From Aurantibacter sp034110465 (GTDB taxonomy: Bacteria > Bacteroidota > Bacteroidia > Flavobacteriales > Flavobacteriaceae), in the NCBI GenBank assembly GCA_034110465.1, contig JAWUZD010000008.1:1-64000 (forward strand): 64,000 nucleotides of DNA, written 5' to 3'. Under the pieces are notes generated by a model that saw nothing but the letters and a program-made list of their open reading frames with translations, was not told where the DNA came from and ran no database searches. This document shows, one piece after another, positions 52,687-59,962 of this stretch (position 1 is its first letter; each line of letters starts with the position of its first letter). A program made the position numbers and the translations under genes.

Positions 52687-53048
52687 ATTTACAACAACTT
52701 CAAGAATTTTGTGAATCTAAACCACAAACTGAAGCCACATTTCCTTTTGATGCGGATACTTTAGTTTATAAAGTTGCCGGTAAAATGTTTGCTTTAATTC
52801 CTTTAGAAAAATGGGAAAGTGGAAATCCTTTTATTAATTTAAAATGCGATCCTGATTATGCTATAGAACTTCGAGAAAAGTATAGTAGTATTACTGCAGG
52901 ATTCCATATGAGTAAAAAACATTGGAATACTATTTACTTAAAAGACCACGATATTCCCCCAAAACTATTAGCAGAGCTTATTAACCATTCTTTTGATTTG
53001 GTTGTTAAAGGTTTAACTAAAAAGGTTAGAGTAGAGTTTGGTTTGTAG
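52683..53048 (+). CDS. MmcQ/YjbR-family protein
   Basis: A 121-residue small cytosolic protein of the MmcQ/YjbR (CyaY-like fold) family. MNLQQLQEFCESKPQTEATFPFDADTLVYKVAGKMFALIPL is the family N-terminus, then NLKCDPDYAIELREKY and GFHMSKKHWNTIYL. These proteins are annotated as DNA-binding but the biochemical role is unclear. It probably forms an operon with the 51-residue ORF just upstream. Confidence 0.9.
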   Translation: MNLQQLQEFCESKPQTEATFPFDADTLVYKVAGKMFALIPLEKWESGNPFINLKCDPDYAIELREKYSSITAGFHMSKKHWNTIYLKDHDIPPKLLAELINHSFDLVVKGLTKKVRVEFGL

Positions 53049-53188
53049 TTTTTGTTACATTTATAAATGATTTTCCATTATGTAGAATAAGACCATCACC
53101 ATTTGTTTTAAAGCATAAATCGCCAATTTTATCTTGAAAAATTTATCGGATAAACGGACTTGTTTTTCATAAATTTCACGATTAACCT

Positions 53189-54778
53189 TTACTTACCAAC
53201 TTCCAGCTCCAAAACTTTTTCAATCATATTATCATATTTGCTAAGCACTTTATTGTACGTGCTTCCTCCAAATAATTGTTGGGCTAAATTAGCTTTTATA
53301 TAGTGTTTTACTTCTTCTATATAGGTTACAAAAACAATATTAGATTCTGTTTTTTGTTTTAAGAACGTCTCGTATTCTGTTACAATACGATCTTCAATTA
53401 TATAATTTTTTATAAAATCGTTTTCTTTTAATTCAGAATATAACGCTCTGTCTTTTTCAAGTAACTCAAAAACAAACTGACTTGTTAAACCTCTTTTTTC
53501 TAGAAACTCTAGAGTTTGGTTATTCATACCTTTATCTAAAGGAACAAAAACGTCTGGTATAATTCCGCCGCCACCATAAACCGTTTTTCCTTTTGGTGTT
53601 GTAAATTTTAAAGAATCGTCTACTTTAATTTTAGTTTCATCGGTTAATTCTCCACTTTGGTAACGTTCAAAATACTCATCATAATAATCATCATTTCCAT
53701 TGCTGTAATTACGTTGTATAGATCTTCCAGTTGGCGTATAATATTTTGATACGGTTAATCGTATAGCGCTTCCATCTCCTAGTTGCATTTCGCGTTGTAC
53801 TAGGCCTTTTCCAAAAGAACGTCTTCCAACTATAGTGCCTTTATCATTGTCTTGCAATGCACCAGCAAGAATTTCTGAAGCTGAAGCCGAGTTTTCGTTT
53901 ATTAAAACGTAAACAGCATTGTTTTCAAAGATTCCTTTTTCTGTCGAAAAGCTTTTTTCTATATCACCACGCTTATTTTTTGTATAAAGTATTAGTTTAT
54001 CATCTTCAATAAACTCATCTACAATTTGATTTGCTATAGCTATAAAACCACCAGGATTATCTCTTAAATCTAATACTAAACTTTTAGCGCCTTGGTTTTT
54101 TAATAATCTTAAAGCTGTTATGAATTCTTTGTATGAAGATTCTGAAAATCGGTTTAGTTTAATGTACCCTAAACTATCGTTTAACATATAATTTGCATCT
54201 ACACTTTTAAGAGGTACAATATCTCTTTCAACTTTAAAGTTTAAAAAAGTATCTGTAGATTTTCGATAAATACCAAGATTTACAACTGTATGTATTGGAC
54301 CTTTAATGTTTTTGATTAATTCGGCATCAAGTTCACTATTATTTGTAAGATTATCGCCATTAACCGTAATGATTTTATCACCACCAATAATTCCAGCTTT
54401 TTCGCTTGGACTATTTTTAAGACTTCTAATTACCGTAATAGTATCTTTAAAGGTTTGGAAACTTATTCCAATTCCTATAAAATTACCTTTCATACTTTCT
54501 TGAACCTCTTTTAGTTCTGCTTTTGGAATGTAGGTAGAATGTGGGTCTAAATTATCTAGAATTTCGTTTACTGTAACATCAACAATACTATCGGTATTTA
54601 CGTTTTCTACGTATTCATACTCAATATAATCTATAAGTCTATTAAGTTTGTCTTTCTTACTGTTAGAAGCAAAAACGCGATCTGAATGGTCTGAGAAATT
54701 TAATTTTCCACCAATAAATATTCCTGCCGCTACTGCAACTCCAATTATAAGTGGTAAATATAATTTCACTTTAGACAT
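53189..54778 (-). CDS. S41-family C-terminal processing protease
   Basis: A 529-residue exported protease. N-terminal helix/signal anchor (about 7-23), PDZ domain (about 90-185, GIGISFQTF...GDKIITVNG) and S41 catalytic domain. The Ser-Lys dyad is Ser299 (ENSASASEILAG) and Lys324 (SFGKGLVQ), 25 apart as in E. coli Tsp. It degrades or trims periplasmic proteins at C-termini. An extra C-terminal region of about 120 residues is helical. It overlaps the dCMP deaminase gene by 8 nt. Confidence 0.92.
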   Translation of the reverse strand: MSKVKLYLPLIIGVAVAAGIFIGGKLNFSDHSDRVFASNSKKDKLNRLIDYIEYEYVENVNTDSIVDVTVNEILDNLDPHSTYIPKAELKEVQESMKGNFIGIGISFQTFKDTITVIRSLKNSPSEKAGIIGGDKIITVNGDNLTNNSELDAELIKNIKGPIHTVVNLGIYRKSTDTFLNFKVERDIVPLKSVDANYMLNDSLGYIKLNRFSESSYKEFITALRLLKNQGAKSLVLDLRDNPGGFIAIANQIVDEFIEDDKLILYTKNKRGDIEKSFSTEKGIFENNAVYVLINENSASASEILAGALQDNDKGTIVGRRSFGKGLVQREMQLGDGSAIRLTVSKYYTPTGRSIQRNYSNGNDDYYDEYFERYQSGELTDETKIKVDDSLKFTTPKGKTVYGGGGIIPDVFVPLDKGMNNQTLEFLEKRGLTSQFVFELLEKDRALYSELKENDFIKNYIIEDRIVTEYETFLKQKTESNIVFVTYIEEVKHYIKANLAQQLFGGSTYNKVLSKYDNMIEKVLELEVGK

Positions 54779-55214
54779 TAGTTTCTTCTAAATTGTTGAT
54801 ATGTTCTATTTCTATGCCTGCTTTTTCTAAAAACTTTATACCAGAATTATCTTTATAGGCTTCGTTATAAACGACACGTGTTATCCCTGCTTGATGAACT
54901 AGTTTACTACATTCTTTACATGGTGATAAGGTTATGTAAAGTGTCGCATTTTTACATGATTGTGTGCTTGAAGCTACCTTTAAAATGGCATTAGCTTCTG
55001 CATGTAAAACATACCACTTTGTGTAACCTTCATCATCTTCGCAAAAGTTTTCAAAATTTGATGGTGTACCATTGTAGCCATCTGAGATTATCATTTTGTC
55101 TTTTACAATAACTGCTCCAACCTGTTTGCGCTTGCAATACGATAATTTACCCCATTCTTTAGCCATTCGTAAGTAGGCTTTATCGTACTTTAATTGTTTT
55201 TCTGTTGTAGGCAT
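54771..55214 (-). CDS. dCMP deaminase (ComEB-like)
   Basis: A 147-residue zinc deaminase: HAEANAI (His71, Glu73 general base) and SPCKECSKL (Cys99, Cys102) form the zinc site. The insertion FENFCEDDEGYTKWYVLHAEAN is typical of deoxycytidylate deaminases, which supply dUMP for thymidylate. Cytosolic. It is first gene of a pair with the S41 protease (8-nt overlap). Confidence 0.9.
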   Translation of the reverse strand: MPTTEKQLKYDKAYLRMAKEWGKLSYCKRKQVGAVIVKDKMIISDGYNGTPSNFENFCEDDEGYTKWYVLHAEANAILKVASSTQSCKNATLYITLSPCKECSKLVHQAGITRVVYNEAYKDNSGIKFLEKAGIEIEHINNLEETNV

Positions 55215-55318
55215 ATAATGTTTTTAATAAAACCGCTTACTTAATAATAAAAAATTCATTTTAAATAACCGTTTATGAAACGCGAAATTAAGGTTTTTAA
55301 ACAAATATCTATTGTTTT

Positions 55319-55906
55319 TTAGAAAGGGTAATTGTTTAGTAGCAGTGGTATAACTAATCCAACAACAACTGCAGAAATTACCATAATCCAGTCACGTTTA
55401 TTAAATCTAAAAACAGTTTGAAAAACATAACCTAAAAATAAAACTAAGAATACAATTATAACTTGTGCTATCTCTATACCTAAAGCAAATTCTAATAGTG
55501 GAATTAGTTTAGATTGCGTCTTTCCAATATACATTCTAAATTCGCCTGCAAAACCTAATCCGTGTACTAGTCCAAAAAAAAGCGTAGAAAAAAACAGAAT
55601 ACCAATTTTTTCTTGTTGAGCACCTTTTCCTGAAGTAAAGACATTAAATAGAGCTACTATAAAAATAGTTATAGGTATTAAAAATTCTATAATACTTGAT
55701 TTAATATTTACTGCGCCATAAACGGCTAATAGCAAAGAAATGGTATGCCCAAGTGTAAACATAGTAACTAAAAGGAATACACGTTTCCAATCTTTAAATA
55801 AATAAGGAACTGTAAGTACAATTAAAAATAATACGTGATCATATGCATTGATATCTAAAACATGATTTACACCATATTTTACGTTTGTGAAGAAAGTTTC
55901 TAACAT
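55319..55906 (-). CDS. HupE/UreJ-like membrane protein
   Basis: A 195-residue inner-membrane protein with about six to seven helices. NHVLDINAYDHVLFLIVLTVPYLFKDW, MFTLGHTISLLLAVYG and FFGLVHGLGFAGE match the HupE/UreJ-2 family, with conserved His and Asp in the helices (for example LGHTIS, VHGLGFAGE). Family members are proposed nickel or cobalt permeases, but many flavobacterial genomes have them away from hydrogenase or urease genes, as here. Confidence 0.8.
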   Translation of the reverse strand: MLETFFTNVKYGVNHVLDINAYDHVLFLIVLTVPYLFKDWKRVFLLVTMFTLGHTISLLLAVYGAVNIKSSIIEFLIPITIFIVALFNVFTSGKGAQQEKIGILFFSTLFFGLVHGLGFAGEFRMYIGKTQSKLIPLLEFALGIEIAQVIIVFLVLFLGYVFQTVFRFNKRDWIMVISAVVVGLVIPLLLNNYPF

Positions 55907-55982
55907 TTAGGTTTGGTTTTAAACTCAAATATAATGAAAAACAAAAAAAATTAAACCTTTTAAAATGTTAACTATTATAATT

Positions 55983-56399
55983 TTAACCGTTTGTTACCTC
56001 TTTTTTCTTCCAAAGTTGTTCAGAATTTAAGTAGAAGCTACCAATAAATTCAAAATCACACTCGTTAGGAGCTATTATGGAAAGAAAAGGGTTTCTGTTT
56101 TTATCATTATATAAATGATAGGTTTCGCCTATAAGTGGATGAAAATTGAATTTAGCGTTATAAATAAGATTATTAAACTCTAATTCTTCAAGCATTTTAT
56201 CGTACTCGGCTTTTAACTCTAAATATTTTGCTTTAATTGTTTTATTGGCAATGTTTATGTTCTTGTTTTTCCAAGTTACATTTTCTGTAATCCTAATTGC
56301 TGGCGCACCAACGTTTGTGGCATAAGGCTTAAGTGAAGCATCGTAAGTTTGGGTTTCTTTATTAAAAACGACATTATCTGGTTTTTTATCTGGAGTCAT
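55983..56399 (-). CDS. DUF2452 protein
   Basis: A 138-residue cytosolic protein. I take ATG 56397-56399 (MTPDKKPDN) as the start; an ATG 42 nt upstream adds a stretch (MYFCLINFKIKLNK) with no family support. DKKPDNVVFNKETQTYDASLKPYATNVGAPAI and YNAKFNFHPLIGETYHLY are the DUF2452 blocks. The family is short, conserved in Bacteroidota and Gammaproteobacteria, and of unknown function. Confidence 0.85.
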   Translation of the reverse strand: MTPDKKPDNVVFNKETQTYDASLKPYATNVGAPAIRITENVTWKNKNINIANKTIKAKYLELKAEYDKMLEELEFNNLIYNAKFNFHPLIGETYHLYNDKNRNPFLSIIAPNECDFEFIGSFYLNSEQLWKKKEVTNG

Positions 56400-56573
56400 T
56401 TTGTTTAGCTTTATCTTAAAATTTATTAAACAAAAATACATTTTTTTGAAGTTTGGTTTTGTTGTCTTGTGAAAATTTTAGGAAAAAGTATAATCTAAAG
56501 GTTTTTTTGTCGATTTAAGATGCTTAAATTATGTAGTATAAAATCTTTGTATAGACTGAAGAAAACTATTAAT

Positions 56574-56604
56574 CGACACTTAATCGCTTTTCACCGACAC
56601 ATAA
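56574..56604 (+). promoter_or_regulatory. Candidate LytTR-type operator upstream of the H-NOX operon
   Basis: CGACACTTAA (56574-56583) and CGACACATAA (56595-56604) are direct repeats with a 21-bp period. LytTR regulators are known to bind paired direct repeats about two helical turns apart. The operon downstream encodes a LytTR regulator. A TATCGATA palindrome (56613-56620) lies just downstream. The match to a LytTR consensus is by geometry, not by sequence. Confidence 0.45.
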
Positions 56605-56676
56605 AAGTTGTTTATCGATATAATTAATAAAATAGATTGAACTACACTAATTTAAAGGCTATTTTTAAATGAGCTT

Positions 56677-57087
56677 ATGAAAAACCTTAAAATCTTACTT
56701 ATTGAAGATGATGATATTGAAGTTATGAAACTTAATAGAGTCATTTCAACATTAAAACTTAATCATAAAATAATTGAAACAAATAACGGAGAAGAAGCTT
56801 TAAATCTTTTAGAAAAAAAAGAAGATTTACCTGATATAATTTTACTAGATTTAAACATGCCTAAAATTAACGGTATAGAGTTTTTAAATATTTTAAAAAA
56901 GGATGAGATTTTAATGTATATACCAACAATAATTTTAACAACTTCTAATAACAATAAAGATTTGTTAGAATGTTATAGAATTGGAGTTTCTGGTTATGTT
57001 CTTAAACCTTTAAAATATGAAGATTACAAAGTTAAAATTCAAACTATTTTAACGTATTGGAGTATTAACGAATTAATAAATACATAA
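56677..57087 (+). CDS. CheY-like single-domain response regulator (Rcp1-type)
   Basis: A 136-residue stand-alone receiver domain: acidic EDDD (10-13), phospho-acceptor Asp58 (IILLDLNMPKINGIEFL), Thr88/Thr89 and Lys110 (YVLKPL). No output domain, so it is likely to relay phosphate (HK to Hpt) or act by protein contact. It is first gene of the H-NOX operon and its TAA is immediately followed by the ATG of the H-NOX gene. Confidence 0.92.
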   Translation: MKNLKILLIEDDDIEVMKLNRVISTLKLNHKIIETNNGEEALNLLEKKEDLPDIILLDLNMPKINGIEFLNILKKDEILMYIPTIILTTSNNNKDLLECYRIGVSGYVLKPLKYEDYKVKIQTILTYWSINELINT

Positions 57088-57627
57088 ATGAAAGGTATTG
57101 TTTTTACAGAGTTTTTAGATTTAGTCGAAATTAAATTTGGTTTAGAAATGGTAGATCAAATTATTACTAGTTCTAATTTAGAATCTAATGGGGTATATAC
57201 ATCTGTTGGAACATATAGTTTTTCTGAAATGTTGCAATTGCTTCAGCATTTAAGTGAAAACACCGGGATTTCTATAGATGATTTGTTATTAACTTATGCG
57301 GAGCATTTTTTTTCTGTAATAGAAAATAGTTATCCAGGTTTATTGGCAACTTACAAAGATCCGATTGAGATGATTTCTTCAATTGAAAATCATATACATG
57401 TTGAGGTTAGAAAAATTTATCCAGACGCAGAGTTGCCAACTTTTGAAGTTATAGAAAAAACGACTAATTCTTTAATCATGATTTATAAATCTAGTCGCGC
57501 AATGCATCATTTTGGATTAGGTTTAATGAACAAGACCTTTGAGCATTTTGAATCTAAAGCGACTATAGTATTAGAGAAAATAAAAGAAGATGGTACAGAA
57601 GTTAGGTTTGTGATTAATAAAATTTAA
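57088..57627 (+). CDS. H-NOX haem nitric-oxide/oxygen-binding sensor
   Basis: A 179-residue cytosolic sensor: MKGIVFTEFLDLVEIKFGLEMVD is the H-NOX N-terminal helix pattern. His104 (NHIHVEVRKIYPDAELP) is the expected proximal haem ligand, with the YPxAxLP strand. Y-K-S-S-R (133-137) is the YxSxR motif that holds the haem propionates. It binds NO (and possibly CO/O2) and signals by conformational change to a partner kinase. Gene contacts: zero gap after the receiver, one-base overlap with the kinase. The distal-pocket Tyr that would allow stable O2 binding was not identified with certainty. Confidence 0.92.
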   Translation: MKGIVFTEFLDLVEIKFGLEMVDQIITSSNLESNGVYTSVGTYSFSEMLQLLQHLSENTGISIDDLLLTYAEHFFSVIENSYPGLLATYKDPIEMISSIENHIHVEVRKIYPDAELPTFEVIEKTTNSLIMIYKSSRAMHHFGLGLMNKTFEHFESKATIVLEKIKEDGTEVRFVINKI

Positions 57628-58823
57628 TGAGTCAAAAACAAATAGATATTTTACAACGTGCTTTGCAGCGTGAAAAGGAAGCTAGAAAAGCCGCAGAGAA
57701 AATTCTTGAAAAAAAGTCAAGAGTATTGTATCATACGTCTCAAAAACTAGAGCAATTATTAGATGAAAAATCTTCTCAATTGCAAGGTGTTTTTGAAAAT
57801 ATTATAGATGCTTATGTTGTAATAGATTTAAAAGGAAATGTTCTAAAGTTTAATGAAGCAGCGTCACTTTTATTCGATTATGATATAAACGTTGAAGTTG
57901 TAAATATGATAAATTTAATTTATCCAGAAGATATGAATTATGCCATATCTTCATTCAGAACTCTTTGTAATAAAGGTTTTTTTAAAAATTATGAAACTAG
58001 AGTCTTGAATAAATCTAAAGATGTGAAATGGGTTCATATTAATGGAAGTATCGTTTACAATAAAAATAAAGAAGCCATTGCAGCTCAAGGTATAGTTCGA
58101 GATATTACAGAGTTGAAGGTTTTAGAAATTCAAAAAGAAAACCTCTTACTAGAAGTCGAAAAAAGTAATATTGAATTGCAAGAATATGCTCATATTGTTT
58201 CACACGACTTAAAATCACCACTTAGAAGTATAGATGCATTAGTTAACTGGATAAAAGATGATAATAAACATCATTTTAATACAACATCATTAGAATATTT
58301 CAGTTTAATAGATACTACATTAGAAAAAATGGAAATCCTTATTTCTGATGTATTAAACTATTCTAGTGTTGGTTCAGATAATTCAGAAAACACAAATGTT
58401 GATTTATCTCAACTAATTATAGAAATTAAACATCTTTTGTTTATACCTAATCACATAACAGTAGTAGTAAATAATACTTTACCTATGTTTTATGGAGATC
58501 AAACTAAGTTGCAACAACTTTTTCAGAATTTAATAAGTAATGCAATTAAATTTATAGACAAAGAAAAAGGACTTATTGAAATTAACTGTGAAGAACAAAA
58601 AAACGGCTATTTATTTTCTATAAAGGACAATGGTATTGGAATTGAAGAAAAATTTCATAATAAAATTTTTAAAATTTTCCATGTTCTAAATAAAAGTAAA
58701 ACGTCTACGGGAATAGGACTATCTATAGTCAAGAAGATTGTTGAGCTTTATAACGGTTCTATTTGGTTAGAAAGCACTCCAGGAATTGGAACAATATTTT
58801 ACTTTACTTTAAAAAAACATTAA
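57627..58823 (+). CDS. Cytosolic PAS-domain sensor histidine kinase (H-NOX-associated)
   Basis: A 398-residue soluble histidine kinase. A coiled coil (about 5-50; REKEARKAAEKILEKKS) as in other H-NOX-linked signalling proteins, a PAS domain (about 52-165), a second helix, and HisKA with His193 (HIVSHDLKSPLRSI). The HATPase domain follows: LFQNLISNAIKF N box, SIKDNGIGIEEKFH and TGIGLSIVKKIVELYNGSI. No receiver is attached, so phosphate must go to a separate protein, most simply the first gene's receiver. No membrane helix, in keeping with a cytosolic gas sensor partner. Confidence 0.9.
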   Translation: MSQKQIDILQRALQREKEARKAAEKILEKKSRVLYHTSQKLEQLLDEKSSQLQGVFENIIDAYVVIDLKGNVLKFNEAASLLFDYDINVEVVNMINLIYPEDMNYAISSFRTLCNKGFFKNYETRVLNKSKDVKWVHINGSIVYNKNKEAIAAQGIVRDITELKVLEIQKENLLLEVEKSNIELQEYAHIVSHDLKSPLRSIDALVNWIKDDNKHHFNTTSLEYFSLIDTTLEKMEILISDVLNYSSVGSDNSENTNVDLSQLIIEIKHLLFIPNHITVVVNNTLPMFYGDQTKLQQLFQNLISNAIKFIDKEKGLIEINCEEQKNGYLFSIKDNGIGIEEKFHNKIFKIFHVLNKSKTSTGIGLSIVKKIVELYNGSIWLESTPGIGTIFYFTLKKH

Positions 58824-59141
58824 ATGGAACAACCAAATTTGAATTATATAAAAAGTATGTCTGATGGAGATAAATCTTTTGAAAACAAGTTGATTAGCAT
58901 CATAAAGGAAGAGTATCCACAAGAGAAAATAGTTTATCAAAAGAATATAAATTCTAACAATTATAAAGCCACGGCAGAAATAGTTCATAAACTTAAGCAT
59001 AAAATCAGTATTTTAGGGCTTGTAAAAGGTTATAATGTGGCTACAGATTTTGAAAACAACTTAAAAGACGATAATATTCTTTTGAAAGAAGAATTTGAAG
59101 CTGTGTTAGATCAAATAACTAAATATTTAACTAAGCTCTAA
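58824..59141 (+). CDS. Stand-alone Hpt phosphotransfer protein
   Basis: A 105-residue all-helical protein with an Hpt signature, IVHKLKHKISILGL. His55 is the phosphoryl carrier (H-x-L-K motif). Stand-alone Hpt proteins shuttle phosphate between a receiver and a terminal response regulator. It begins immediately after the kinase stop codon and is followed 8 nt later by the LytTR regulator. Confidence 0.82.
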   Translation: MEQPNLNYIKSMSDGDKSFENKLISIIKEEYPQEKIVYQKNINSNNYKATAEIVHKLKHKISILGLVKGYNVATDFENNLKDDNILLKEEFEAVLDQITKYLTKL

Positions 59142-59149
59142 ATTGTTTT

Positions 59150-59854
59150 ATGAATTGTATAATTATTGATGATGAAGCTACAGCAAGATTAATAATAAGT
59201 AATTTCTGCGAAAAAGTTAATTCTATTAATGTTTTAGAAGAATTTCCTAATGCAATTCAAGCAATTAAATATTTAAACCAAAATGATGTAGATTTAATTT
59301 TTTTGGATATACATATGCCAGATTTTACTGGTTTTGATTTTATTCAAACCTTAAAGAATCCACCTAAAATTATTTTAACAACTTCCGATTCTAAGTTTGC
59401 TATAGAAGCTTTTGAATATGAGTGTATTGTAGATTATTTGGTTAAGCCAATTACTCAAGAACGTTTTAATAAAGCGATTCAAAAAACTCAAAATATACAG
59501 GCAGTTATAGAAAAAAAAGGAGCTGAAACTAATAATGAAGAGGTTAAAGATTTGTATGTTAACATAGATCGACGTTTAATTAAAATTAATATTCCAAGTA
59601 TCTATTTAATAGAAGCAAAAGGTGATTATATTTATGTTAAAACAGAAGATCAAAACTATACAGTGCATTCTACATTGAAAAAAATCGAAGACAAATTGTC
59701 AGGTGATTTATTTTTGAAAGTTCATAGATCTTATATTATCAACCTTAAAAAAATAATTGATATTGAAGATAATAGTGTTTTGATAAAAAAAGATGTTGTT
59801 CCTGTAAGTCGATCCAATAGACCAGAATTAATGAAACGCCTTAATTTATTGTAA
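59150..59854 (+). CDS. LytTR-family response regulator
   Basis: A 234-residue transcription factor. Receiver (1-120) with Asp53 (LIFLDIHMP) and Lys98 (DYLVKPI); the LytTR DNA-binding domain spans about 135-234 (IYLIEAKGDYIYVKTEDQNYTVHSTLKKIEDKL, FLKVHRSYIINLKKI, VPVSRSNRPELMKRL). It is the only DNA-binding output in the operon, hence the likely terminal node. Probable targets: its own operon (repeat at 56574) and possibly the secreted protein gene 108 bp downstream. Confidence 0.93.
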   Translation: MNCIIIDDEATARLIISNFCEKVNSINVLEEFPNAIQAIKYLNQNDVDLIFLDIHMPDFTGFDFIQTLKNPPKIILTTSDSKFAIEAFEYECIVDYLVKPITQERFNKAIQKTQNIQAVIEKKGAETNNEEVKDLYVNIDRRLIKINIPSIYLIEAKGDYIYVKTEDQNYTVHSTLKKIEDKLSGDLFLKVHRSYIINLKKIIDIEDNSVLIKKDVVPVSRSNRPELMKRLNLL

Positions 59855-59962
59855 TAATCGATTTAAAACATCAATTGGTCTAAACTTAAGCTCTATCTAT
59901 CGAAAATGAAATAACTAATTATATTGTTATTGTAGTTTTAATAAATATTAAACACATTTATT

